NCBI RefSeq assembly: GCF_040518285.1
Contig: NZ_CP155449.1
Span: 62,001 to 126,000 of the forward strand
From: Knoellia sp. S7-12
GTDB taxonomy: Bacteria; Actinomycetota; Actinomycetes; Actinomycetales; Dermatophilaceae
Length of the DNA stretch: 64,000 nt
Direction: 5' to 3'
Made by a program: the position numbers and the translations under genes. The stretch's first letter is position 1; every line of letters starts with the position of its first letter. The notes below the pieces were generated by a model. The model saw only the letters and a program-made list of their open reading frames with translations. It made no database searches and was not told the origin of the DNA. Below, one piece after another: positions 41,235-48,879 of this stretch.

Positions 41235-41786
41235 TGCAGCACCACGTTCACGAACATGATTCCATCATGGGCCACGTCGCCTCTGTGTCATTGACAGCTC
41301 GCGGTCATGCCGCCCTGCTGGCATCGCGATCCAGCTAACGGGCAAGTTCCCACCCGCAGGCAGGTCGCGCTCAGGTGGCCGTCGCGTGCTGCAACGAAGT
41401 ACTGCAACGGTTTGCGCAACGGGCGCTGTCAGGGGACGTTCGACCCGGTGCCGCACTCACGGACAATGCTTGGCGACGAAATCGGGCTGAGTTTGCAAGC
41501 AGAGGGTGCGCCGACGCTCGCGGGCCATAAGTGGCGGTACGTAGGGGTCTGCAAGGGGCAGTAGGGGCAGCCAATTGAGCGTGAGGAGCGTCCTCGTGTG
41601 GGGGCTCGATGGATTCCCAAGCTGGACACAGTCGTTACTGACCAGCACCTGGGCTTCAGGGCGGAATGGACCGCGACGGCCACGGCTCGCCGGGGACCAC
41701 ACCACGTATCTGGACGGCATACCGGCTCCTCCTTCCCTGTAGCCACCGACTCCCGGTGGCCCACAGCGAAAGCAAAGGGGCGCAAC
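41235..41786. other. Right-hand island junction, 552 bp without an intact gene
   Basis: The first part carries the promoter region of the methyltransferase cassette. On the plus strand the frame ending at 41564 reads YCNGLRNGRCQGTFDPVP, then APTLAGHKWRYVGVCKGQ, which looks like the end of a real protein whose front is missing. Host-like composition and the first GTATGCCG-family octamer after the island appear at 41715. Confidence 0.5.
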
Positions 41787-42470
41787 ATGGCCAAGTACGT
41801 GGGGTCGTGGTGGATCAAGGACGGCATCGACGGCCGTCGACTCGAGGCTGAAGGCTTCGCGTCGACGCTCGGCGGGCTGTCCGAGTTCGACTGGACCCAG
41901 AACCATGGTGAGAGCGACGTGAAGGAGTCCGACTTCGTCACGACGGCCGGCACCACCCAACGCAGCGACCAGATCGACGCGATGCAGATGAGCTCGCACG
42001 GCTGGCAGGACGGCTTCCTCGTCTGGGGCGGGGACGTCACGACGAGTGAGGCCGTCGACTTCGGCAAGAACGACCTCGAGATCTTCGCGACGCACGCCTG
42101 CGACCTGCTGCACCACGGGTCGGACAACAGTGTCGGGCGCTGGATCCCGGCGTTCCAGCGGCTCCACTACATGCTGGGCTTCCATAACAGCAGCTACTCC
42201 GGTGGCGGGCAGAACTCCCGCGGCACGTGGTTCGCCATGTATGCCGCGTGGCTCTACTACTGGTCTGGCAGCTGGCTCTTCCGCGTCGACATCCCCGTGC
42301 GCGAAGCCTGGGCCGAGGCCAACGAGATCGTCGAGGGCAGCAACGTCCAATGGGCCTACCTGCGGGCCGAGGCCCCGGGCGTCCCCACCTACAACGAGCG
42401 GCTGCGCGCCGCCGAGACCACCGACCCTGTCAGCAACCGGTCCTTCTGGACCGCGCGCGGCACCTGCTGA
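41787..42470 (+). CDS. DUF6345-type protein
   Basis: A 227-residue protein (ATG 41787 behind AAAGGGG). Features include KYVGSWWIKDGIDGRRLEAE, SSHGWQDGFLVWGGDV, LEIFATHACDLLHHGSDNSV and MLGFHNSSYSGGG. The spacing of H in SSHG and C in ATHAC recalls caspase/gingipain-like folds, and I recall this pattern as DUF6345, but I am not certain of the number. No signal peptide. It is 14 bp before the next gene, so they are co-expressed. Peptidase activity is only a possibility suggested by the His/Cys pair. Confidence 0.65.
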   Translation: MAKYVGSWWIKDGIDGRRLEAEGFASTLGGLSEFDWTQNHGESDVKESDFVTTAGTTQRSDQIDAMQMSSHGWQDGFLVWGGDVTTSEAVDFGKNDLEIFATHACDLLHHGSDNSVGRWIPAFQRLHYMLGFHNSSYSGGGQNSRGTWFAMYAAWLYYWSGSWLFRVDIPVREAWAEANEIVEGSNVQWAYLRAEAPGVPTYNERLRAAETTDPVSNRSFWTARGTC

Positions 42471-42484
42471 GCGAGGAGCCAGTC

Positions 42485-43450
42485 ATGCCACTGCAATTCA
42501 CCGACATCGACTTCAAGGTCGACCTGCCCGACATCCCCAAAACCACCCCGGTCGTCACCCACGCTCCGCCCTGCCTTCGCGACAGCGCCGAGACCACGCG
42601 CGCCATCGCCGAGGTCCTCGACATCGACGTCAAGGGCACCGCCCAGGTCCCCCACGGCTATGCCATTGGTAGCGACCGCGGCCAGGTCGAGGTCTTCTCG
42701 GCGAGCGGCGCGGTCCGAGCGCGCAACGTCGAGCGACTCACGGCATACGCCGATGAAAGCCGGAAGTGGAGCGATGTCGAACGCGACCGCGACGGCACCT
42801 ACCGTCTCGGCGACTCGGCGGCCAAGGAGCTCAGCCACCACGGCCTCGAGCTCGTCCACCGCATCGGCATCCGCGCCGAGCACGCCGGCATCGACGTCAG
42901 CCTTGGCCAATGGGCGCAGCTCAATGAGGACGGCAAGGAGGTGGACTCCGGACCCGGGCGTGCCACAGTGCGATTCGCGTATGCCGTCCACGGCCTTCCG
43001 CTCATCGGTCCCGGTGCGAAGACGAATCTTCACTTCGACCCCCAGGACGACGGGCGGGGCTTCGCGTTGGCCCGGCTGTTCCACGTCAACCGCGGCATCG
43101 AGACGACCGGTGAGGTGGCAACCCAGTCACTCGACGAGGCGTTCTCTGGGCTGCTCGCGCAGAGCTGGTCAGGGGTGGGCGTTCGTGAGGGCGAAGGCCA
43201 CATCACCATCACCGCAGCGACTTTCGGGTTGCTCGCGCTGCCGGCCGATGTCGTGCAGACGTTCGCGGCTCCGGCCCTCATGGTCGAGGGCGAGATCTCC
43301 GGAGTGGAGGTCGGGAAGGACGAGACGGCGAGCGTCCGCTTCGGCCAGTACCTCCCGCTCGCCCACCCCAAGGCACTCGCCGAGGCGGGGTACGGCGGCG
43401 GCCAGCTCGAGCCGGGTGTCGTCGTGAGAGGTCGCACCAAGGGCCAGTAG
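42485..43450 (+). CDS. Hypothetical partner of the DUF6345-type protein
   Basis: A 321-residue protein. It has an N-terminal alpha/beta half and a beta-rich second half with RFAYAVHGLPLIGPGAK, LHFDPQDDGRGFALARLFHV and LLAQSWSGVGVREGEGHITI. There is no signal peptide or membrane helix. It directly follows the DUF6345-type gene and is probably its functional partner, for example inhibitor or substrate. A decayed second copy of its central region is present near 47.4 kb, so the family was duplicated here. Function unknown. Confidence 0.72.
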   Translation: MPLQFTDIDFKVDLPDIPKTTPVVTHAPPCLRDSAETTRAIAEVLDIDVKGTAQVPHGYAIGSDRGQVEVFSASGAVRARNVERLTAYADESRKWSDVERDRDGTYRLGDSAAKELSHHGLELVHRIGIRAEHAGIDVSLGQWAQLNEDGKEVDSGPGRATVRFAYAVHGLPLIGPGAKTNLHFDPQDDGRGFALARLFHVNRGIETTGEVATQSLDEAFSGLLAQSWSGVGVREGEGHITITAATFGLLALPADVVQTFAAPALMVEGEISGVEVGKDETASVRFGQYLPLAHPKALAEAGYGGGQLEPGVVVRGRTKGQ

Positions 43451-43504
43451 CCGCCGGGTCGCTCCGCTGCGGAGGCGCAGGGCGGACAGGGCTAGCGTGG
43501 GCGG

Positions 43505-44200
43505 ATGACTGAGCCCACAGCTCTGCTCGCCCTGCCCGGACTCGGGCTCGGCCCGGAGTCGTGGCGCCCCACGCTGAAGCACCTGCCGGGTGGTGCGGGG
43601 TCCACGGTTCGTTTGCTTCCCGGCTTCGGTGAACCGGCGCACCGCCGGCAGGACCAAGACCCGCGGGCGCTGGCCGAGGACGTGCTGGCCGTCCTGCCGG
43701 ACGACGCCACCAGGGTGGTCCTGCTGGCGCACTCCGCGAGCAGCCAGGTCGCGGCGCACGTCGCGGCGCTCGAGCCGGCCCGGGTGGTCGCCCTCGTCCT
43801 GGTCGGTCCGACCACCGACCCCCGGACCACGACGTGGCCACGGTTGATGGCCGCGTGGGTCGCGACGGTCCCGTACGAGACACCGCGCCAGGTGCCAACG
43901 CTGCTGCGCCAGTACGCCAGGACGACCTTGCCGGCCATGGTGCGGGGGTTGGAGGCGGTCCGGAAGGACTCGATCGAGCAGACCCTCGACCGCGTCACGG
44001 CCCGGGTGCTCGTCGTCCGCGGTCCGCGCGACCACATCTGCCTGGACGACTGGGCCGCCTCGGTCGCGGCTCGTGGCGGCGACGGAAGTCGACACGTCAC
44101 GCTCGCGGCCGGTGCCCACATGGTGCCGTTCACGCACGGGCGAGAGGTTGCTGCTGTTGTCGCGGACTTCCTCGCGGAGCTGTCACTGCGAGGGCAGTGA
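43505..44200 (+). CDS. Alpha/beta-hydrolase fold protein
   Basis: A 231-residue hydrolase. The oxyanion strand is LLALPGLGLGPESW, the nucleophile elbow is VVLLAHSASSQVAA (Ser in AHSAS instead of the usual G-x-S-x-G), the acid is in VRGPRDHICL, and the His in LAAGAHMVPFTHG. All triad positions are therefore filled. The elbow variant is common in actinobacterial members. Substrate unknown; stands alone, convergent with the cupin gene. Confidence 0.88.
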   Translation: MTEPTALLALPGLGLGPESWRPTLKHLPGGAGSTVRLLPGFGEPAHRRQDQDPRALAEDVLAVLPDDATRVVLLAHSASSQVAAHVAALEPARVVALVLVGPTTDPRTTTWPRLMAAWVATVPYETPRQVPTLLRQYARTTLPAMVRGLEAVRKDSIEQTLDRVTARVLVVRGPRDHICLDDWAASVAARGGDGSRHVTLAAGAHMVPFTHGREVAAVVADFLAELSLRGQ

Positions 44201-44233
44201 CCCGGAGGGGTGTGGTCAGTCCGGGCCGACGGC

Positions 44234-44683
44234 TCAACTCGGTTGGACGGTCCACTCCGGCGGCTCGTCGGTGCCCGCCTCTTCGTCCTTCTCGGCGTCC
44301 TCGGCCGTCTCGTGCACGGTGCCTTGGGCGTGGTGCGAAGGCGCATAGATCGCATAGAGCTGCAGCGGCTCGTCGCCGCTGTTGACGACGTCATGCCAGG
44401 TGCCGGCGGGCACCTGGATGGACCACCCGTCGCTGACCTCGATGTCGGTGAGCTCGGTCTCGGACGGGCCTATGCGGCATACGCCATTGCCTGCGTCGAG
44501 ACGCAGGAACTGGTCGGTCTCGGGGTGGACCTCGAGCCCGATCGAGGAGCCAACGGGGATCGACATCAGCGTCACCTGGAGGTACTTGCCCGTCCACGCC
44601 ACCGAGCGGTAGGCCGTGTTCTGCCTGGTGGCGCTCTCGATGTCGAAGGCGTTGGGCTTGGGTCCGTTGTCGGTGATGCTCAT
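44234..44683 (-). CDS. Cupin-domain protein
   Basis: A 149-residue single cupin. Motif 1 is LEVHPETDQFLRLDAGNG and motif 2 is VPAGTWHDVVNSGDEPLQLY; the metal-binding His and Glu/Gln positions are mostly present. The last 25 residues are an acidic tail (AEDAEKDEEAGTDEP). It resembles sugar-isomerase-like or storage cupins of unknown substrate. It ends 33 bp from the convergent hydrolase gene. Confidence 0.88.
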   Translation of the reverse strand: MSITDNGPKPNAFDIESATRQNTAYRSVAWTGKYLQVTLMSIPVGSSIGLEVHPETDQFLRLDAGNGVCRIGPSETELTDIEVSDGWSIQVPAGTWHDVVNSGDEPLQLYAIYAPSHHAQGTVHETAEDAEKDEEAGTDEPPEWTVQPS

Positions 44684-44882
44684 GACGGGAAGGTCCTCTC
44701 GGTCGACTGCCTCGAGACTAGCGAGAGCGACGACAGTGGTGGATCAGACACCATCGACGGTCGTCGACCGCAGCAGGCGCCGTCTGATCGCGAGTCAGGA
44801 CCACCGTCCCAGTGGCTGGTCGTAGGGTCCAGGCATGAAACCCTGCCTGCTCGCGAACCTCACGTCCTGAGCGAGGAAGCGA

Positions 44883-45524
44883 GTGGACCAGATGCAGTGG
44901 GCGCGGCACGTCGCGGAGGTGGCGGAGCGCCATCCGGACCTCGCCGCCGAGCTCGACGACCACGGGGTACCCGAGCGGTGGTCGAGACCGCCGGGCTTCC
45001 CCAGCCTGGTCCTGCTCATCCTTGAGCAGCAGGTGTCACTGGCCTCTGCCGCAGCCGCGTACGCCCGGGTCCGTGCGCGAGCAGGTGCTATGACCCCGGC
45101 CGCACTCCTCTCGACCACTCCCGAGCAGCTCCGCGAGGACGGTGTCTCGCGCCAGAAGGATCGCTACCTGCGCGCGCTCGCCGTGGCTGTCGACTCCGGT
45201 GACCTTGACCTCGCCGGGTTGCAAGCGCTGCCCGACGACATGGTCATCGAGAGACTCACCGCGCTGCCGGGCATCGGTCCCTGGACGGCACAGGCCTATC
45301 TCCTCGCCTGCCTCGACCGACCCGATGTCTGGCCGGTCGGTGACCGTGCCCTCCAGGTCGCGGTCGCCGAGCGGCTCGGGCTCGCCCACGTGCCCAATGG
45401 CCGCGAGCTCGAGGAGCTCGGCGAGCAGTGGCGACCGCACCGCTCCACGGCAGCCCGACTGCTGTGGCACGGCTACCTCTCCCGCCGAGGGCGGCGCGAG
45501 ACCAACGTCGACCTCGCTCCCTGA
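44883..45524 (+). CDS. DNA-3-methyladenine glycosylase, AlkA-like (HhH-GPD)
   Basis: A 213-residue glycosylase from GTG 44883. The helix-hairpin-helix is LTALPGIGPWTAQAYLL, followed by the GPD segment DVWPVGDRALQVAV with the catalytic Asp. The early helix SLVLLILEQQVSLASAAAAY carries the conserved Gln pair. It removes alkylated purines in base-excision repair. It lacks the AlkA N-terminal beta domain, as short actinobacterial members do. Confidence 0.92.
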   Translation: MDQMQWARHVAEVAERHPDLAAELDDHGVPERWSRPPGFPSLVLLILEQQVSLASAAAAYARVRARAGAMTPAALLSTTPEQLREDGVSRQKDRYLRALAVAVDSGDLDLAGLQALPDDMVIERLTALPGIGPWTAQAYLLACLDRPDVWPVGDRALQVAVAERLGLAHVPNGRELEELGEQWRPHRSTAARLLWHGYLSRRGRRETNVDLAP

Positions 45525-45601
45525 GGTAGCGGACTTGGCACGGCTGAGGTAGCTGTCACGCACGAAAATAAGGCACCTGACCGATGTCGGCCGCTACCTC
45601 A
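45522..45601 (+). promoter_or_regulatory. Competing hairpins in the leader of the WhiB7-like gene
   Basis: TGAGGTAGCGG (45522-45532) can pair with CCGCTACCTCA (45591-45601). A second TGAGGTAGC starting at 45545 can pair with the same downstream arm. Only one structure can form at a time, the arrangement expected of an attenuator. The region lies between the glycosylase stop and the small ORF upstream of the WhiB gene. Confidence 0.45.
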
Positions 45602-45663
45602 CTCGGCGACTGTTGACCTGTCAGCAGCCGCTGGCGCCGACTTGAGGTCAAGAAGGACCCGCC

Positions 45664-45813
45664 ATGATCACCGCGTTCCTCAGCCCCGAAACGGTACGAG
45701 CCGAGATGGACTCCCGCTACGGCCTCCATACCGAGACGCAGCGTCCCGGATCCTCACTCCACGTGATCCGCTGGGTTCGCGCTCGGGTCAAGGCCACGAC
45801 AAGGACCCGCTGA
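45664..45813 (+). CDS. 49-residue ORF directly upstream of the WhiB7-like gene
   Basis: An ORF with AAGGACC ribosome site and ATG start, reading MITAFLSPETVRAEMDSRYG, then LHTETQRPGSSLHVIRWVRA and a basic end. Its stop TGA is directly followed by the GTG of the WhiB gene. The codon use fits real coding DNA. In mycobacteria and Streptomyces, whiB7/wblC is controlled by upstream-ORF translation, so this could be either a small protein or a leader peptide. Confidence 0.55.
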   Translation: MITAFLSPETVRAEMDSRYGLHTETQRPGSSLHVIRWVRARVKATTRTR

Positions 45814-46050
45814 GTGCGCGCCCCGTGCCAGCTCCCCGGGGACGACCTGTGGTTCGCCGACGCCCCTGACGACATCGCGCTCGCCCAGGCGCTGTGCCAA
45901 GGCTGTCCCCTGCGACGCTCATGCCTGGACGGCGCTCTCGACCGCGGCGAACGGTGGGGCGTCTGGGGTGGCGAGATCTTCCACGACGGATCAATCGTCG
46001 GTCGCAAACCGCGCGTGGGCCGTCCGCGTAAGGACGGTGCCGCTGCTTGA
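45814..46050 (+). CDS. WhiB-family iron-sulfur regulator, WhiB7-like
   Basis: A 78-residue WhiB protein. The four cluster cysteines are C5, C28, C31 and C37 (ALCQGCPLRRSC), followed by the WGVWGGE turn and a C-terminal AT-hook in VGRPRKDG. The AT-hook is the WhiB7/WblC hallmark: these proteins bind sigma-70 and A+T-rich promoter DNA and switch on intrinsic antibiotic resistance genes. The GTG start adjoins the preceding small ORF. An AT-hook-containing member is likely the only WhiB7 of the genome. Confidence 0.9.
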   Translation: MRAPCQLPGDDLWFADAPDDIALAQALCQGCPLRRSCLDGALDRGERWGVWGGEIFHDGSIVGRKPRVGRPRKDGAAA

Positions 46051-46095
46051 ACACCCATCGGCAGGCCGTGGCGGATGTCGGTAGGCGAACGTCGT

Positions 46096-47349
46096 TCAGC
46101 TATCCGTTTCGGGAATGTCGATGTCACCGCGCCGACGTCTGGCACGCTCAGTGAACCGCCCGGAAAGCATCCCCGTCGCAGTCTTGGTCCGGTCGAGTGT
46201 CCCGCCGCCAAGACGCTTGGCGGCGTTGAGCCCGCCTGCCCCGGTCTCAAATGCTTTGCCCCTGACGTCCGTGGCGGCCTGTGCCCATCGCCTCGCCTCC
46301 ATTGATTGCCGGTCGCCTTCGATGCCGAGCCGCCCGTGGAAGTCAGCAAGCGCTATTCCGAAGCGGTTGCTCGATTGGACAACCTCCCGCGAGTCGATCG
46401 GGTTCAACAGGACCCGCTGGTTGGCTCGCCCTGCTGCCGCATCCATTCGCGCCACGAGCCCCTGTGTGGTGCGGGCGATGAGTTCGAGCCGCGCCTGCCG
46501 CGCCGCCTTCAGTCCAAGTCGATGGCCATCGATCTCCTCGGGAGAGGCATCCAGGACGCGGTCGAGTTCCAGCACAGCGATCGCCTCTTGCAGGTGGAAG
46601 GTTCTCGCCAGCACGGCCAGCCATTCCTGCCCCTTGGACTCGACATCCTTGGCGGTCTCGGCGAAATCCCCTGACTTTGCCTTGGTCTCCAGCTTCTCCG
46701 CGAGAGCATCGAGCTGCCGCAACGCGTACGCCTGGGTTTCCGCGATGGTCGCCGGCGCACCCTGCACCTTCGACCACGTGATCTCGTCCACCCGGCCCCT
46801 CGCGGCACGGATCGTCATGGACTCATCGATGACCAGACCGACACCGATGAGGCGGGCCAAGGCAGCGTCCTTCTGTGCGCGCAGGACGTCGTCGACCTTC
46901 TCGTCGATCAGGGCGAGATAGTCCGTGATTTCGTCCATCGTCTGCTGCATCGCCAACTGCGCCATGAGTCCTGCGGCACCGGCCAAGAGCGCCGGGTTGC
47001 TCAGCAATGACCCCGGCGTCTTGGTGATCTCAAGGAATCCCTTGATTTTGCCCTTGTCCGTCAAAACGGCTCGGCTAGCGCCCGGCTCGGAACCCTTCAT
47101 CAACGTGCCCTGCTGTTTCAGCGCTTTCGCCGATTTCTCGGTCAACTTCACCCAGCGACCTGAGTTGGCAGCGATTTCGGAACCGACGTGGGCGGCTCCA
47201 CCGGAAACGCTGAGCGCACTCGCGAGCTTCGGCAAACCGAGATCTCTTGACTCCAGACCCTCAGCCGCGAGGAAGAGTTCAACGGTTCTCGGATCCCCGA
47301 TGACTGCCACGCCGTCGCCGTCACTGATCAACTGAATTTCGCCGTCCAC
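46096..47349 (-). CDS. Hypothetical helical protein
   Basis: A 417-residue protein. It opens VDGEIQLISDGDGVAVIGDP-like (start codon read as Met) and has a weakly hydrophobic stretch near residues 115-140 (SLLSNPALLAGAAGLMAQLA). A long charged helical region with probable coiled coil follows (YLALIDEKVDDVLRAQKDAA), and the end is basic (RARRRRGDIDIPETDS). I recall similar actinobacterial hypothetical proteins but no function. The hydrophobic hairpin could insert in a membrane. It is convergent with the WhiB gene. Confidence 0.75.
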   Translation of the reverse strand: MDGEIQLISDGDGVAVIGDPRTVELFLAAEGLESRDLGLPKLASALSVSGGAAHVGSEIAANSGRWVKLTEKSAKALKQQGTLMKGSEPGASRAVLTDKGKIKGFLEITKTPGSLLSNPALLAGAAGLMAQLAMQQTMDEITDYLALIDEKVDDVLRAQKDAALARLIGVGLVIDESMTIRAARGRVDEITWSKVQGAPATIAETQAYALRQLDALAEKLETKAKSGDFAETAKDVESKGQEWLAVLARTFHLQEAIAVLELDRVLDASPEEIDGHRLGLKAARQARLELIARTTQGLVARMDAAAGRANQRVLLNPIDSREVVQSSNRFGIALADFHGRLGIEGDRQSMEARRWAQAATDVRGKAFETGAGGLNAAKRLGGGTLDRTKTATGMLSGRFTERARRRRGDIDIPETDS

Positions 47350-47411
47350 GCTGGGCTCTCCTGAGGTTTGCTCGCACGTGACGCCGGGCGAGGGCTGGCG
47401 TCAAGACGCTA

Positions 47412-47580
47412 CCCGCTCGCGTATGCCGTCCACGGACTTCCGCTCAGCGGTCCCCCTTCACTTCGACCCCAAGGACGACCACGGGCCTCGCACCGGCCCG
47501 GCTGTTCCACGTCAGCCGCGGCATCGAGACCAAGGCAACGGGAGGGTGCAGATTGCTCGAGATGCACGACCTCACCAGCC
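47412..47580 (+). pseudogene. Decayed copy of the 42.5-kb hypothetical gene
   Basis: The DNA encoding AYAVHGLPLSGP, then after frame changes LHFDPKDD and ARLFHVSRGIET, closely follows the central part of the intact gene at 42485-43450 (AYAVHGLPLIGP, LHFDPQDD, ARLFHVNRGIET). Several frameshifts and missing ends show it is a dead fragment of a paralogue. Confidence 0.75.
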
Positions 47581-47640
47581 GTGATGGGATGACGTCATCG
47601 CTTTCGCAGAGGCGAAGGCACTGTCGTAAGGGGGACCATC

Positions 47641-48045
47641 ATGCGCAGGGCAATCCGAGGTGCTGCAGTGGCCGTTATCAGCAGTGGGTTTCTGCTCGCC
47701 GGCGCGAGCGCCGGGCAGGCAGTCGGTGATGCGCCAGGTCAACGCGCAACCGCCGCCGCAGAGCAATTTTGGTGCGGCAAGCAGTACACCGTCGTCAATA
47801 GGGTGACGTACGGCGGAGCTGGATGGATCCAGCTCACGGGTCAAGCCGACAACGGAGATCGAGCGATTCAGACTTTCCACCCCACCGGTCGGCAGGATCA
47901 GTACCAGTTCAGGTTCACAGGCGGCCTCGTCGTGGGCCCGGTGGCGGCACACGATTTCTGCATCCAATTGGCGGCCGGCCACACCGCGCGTCCCGAGGCC
48001 CGCAACGGCGGCCAGTGGTGGGAAGGACAGTGGCGTCAGGGCTGA
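47641..48045 (+). CDS. Small secreted protein
   Basis: A 134-residue protein with a clear Sec signal peptide (MRRAIRGAAVAVISSGFLLA, cleavage after GASAGQA). The mature part has two cysteines (WCGKQYTV and HDFCIQL) that could form a disulfide, several Trp/Tyr pairs, and ends QWWEGQWRQG. No family recognised. It stands alone downstream of the paralogue fragment. Confidence 0.75.
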   Translation: MRRAIRGAAVAVISSGFLLAGASAGQAVGDAPGQRATAAAEQFWCGKQYTVVNRVTYGGAGWIQLTGQADNGDRAIQTFHPTGRQDQYQFRFTGGLVVGPVAAHDFCIQLAAGHTARPEARNGGQWWEGQWRQG

Positions 48046-48086
48046 TTCAGCTGTGACGGTCGGTGGCCGGGCGTAGCGTCGCGATC

Positions 48087-48599
48087 ATGGACACCACGGC
48101 ACCTCAACCCACCGCCGACCGTCCCGTGTTTCCGGACGGCTACGGCATCCCGCAGACCTCCGACGGCCAGCTCGCCTGGTCCGACGTCGAGCCACGCCTC
48201 GTGCAGTCGTTGCACTACTGGCTCAGCAGCGTGCGCCCCAACGGCACACCGCATTCAGTGCCCCGGTGGGGCGTCTGGCTCGACGGAAGGTTCTGGTACG
48301 ACGGAGCGCCGACGACACGGCATACGCGCAATGTCGAACACAACCCGGCTGTCACGCTGACGCTCGAGAGCGGAACCGAAGTCGTCATCATCGAGGGCGA
48401 CTCGGTGGCGACGCGCGCTGATGCCGACGACCTCGGTGCGCGCCTGTCGCAGGCCTTCACGAAATACAAGGAGAGCGGCTACTCCCCCGGCCCCGACTCC
48501 TGGTCTGGCGAGCACGGAGGCGGGTTGCGCGTCATCACCCCGCGCCGCGCGATGGCGTGGTTCGCCTTCCCCAAGGACTGCACGCGCTTCCGCTTCTGA
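48087..48599 (+). CDS. Pyridoxamine 5'-phosphate oxidase-like flavin protein
   Basis: A 170-residue split-barrel protein. PNGTPHSVPRWGVWLDGRFW, the strand TRHTRNVEHNPAVTLTLESG and the later VVIIEGDSVATR match the PPOX/F420-binding family. The ending RVITPRRAMAWFAFPKDCTR is typical of actinobacterial members. It probably uses FMN or F420; true PLP synthesis is unlikely because key PdxH substrate residues are not obvious. Confidence 0.87.
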   Translation: MDTTAPQPTADRPVFPDGYGIPQTSDGQLAWSDVEPRLVQSLHYWLSSVRPNGTPHSVPRWGVWLDGRFWYDGAPTTRHTRNVEHNPAVTLTLESGTEVVIIEGDSVATRADADDLGARLSQAFTKYKESGYSPGPDSWSGEHGGGLRVITPRRAMAWFAFPKDCTRFRF

Positions 48600-48634
48600 A
48601 CGTTGGCGTTCCCCTGATCCCCCAGAGCACAGTT

Positions 48635-48682
48635 CAGGGTCCTCGCAAACGCGCGAGATTGGCCGCGTTCGCGAGGACCCTG
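48635..48682. terminator. 19-bp hairpin after the PPOX-like gene
   Basis: Arms 48635-48653 and 48664-48682 pair over 19 bp with a single mismatch around a 10-nt loop. It is 35 bp past the stop of the flavin-protein gene. Confidence 0.7.
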
Positions 48683-48767
48683 AGCTCCCCTCCTTCGGAG
48701 AGGGTCAGCTGTGGAAGCCGACCTTCGCACCTTTCGATGCGATCCGTCGTGCGCTGATGGTCGCGGG

Positions 48768-48803
48768 GACCGCTGCGGATCCGCTGCGATTCCGCTGCGG
48801 ATG
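48768..48803. repeat. Short tandem repeat of CCGCTGCGATT type
   Basis: Three imperfect copies of CCGCTGCGATT in tandem. A very similar three-copy tract is present at 56860-56895, also just outside genes. Confidence 0.6.
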
Positions 48804-48810
48804 GAAAGCG

Positions 48811-48851
48811 AGGGGTATGCCGGCCGCTCACTGAGCGGCCGGCATACCCCT
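48811..48851. terminator. 41-bp perfect palindrome between convergent genes
   Basis: A perfect palindrome centred on 48831, giving a 19-bp stem with a 3-nt loop. Each arm holds one GTATGCCG octamer and the 3' side ends CCCCTT. It lies between the flavin-protein gene and the convergent WXG-like gene, and probably ends both transcripts. Confidence 0.8.
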
Positions 48852-48879
48852 TGTCTGGGTTTCCGTTCAGGGCCGAGAG

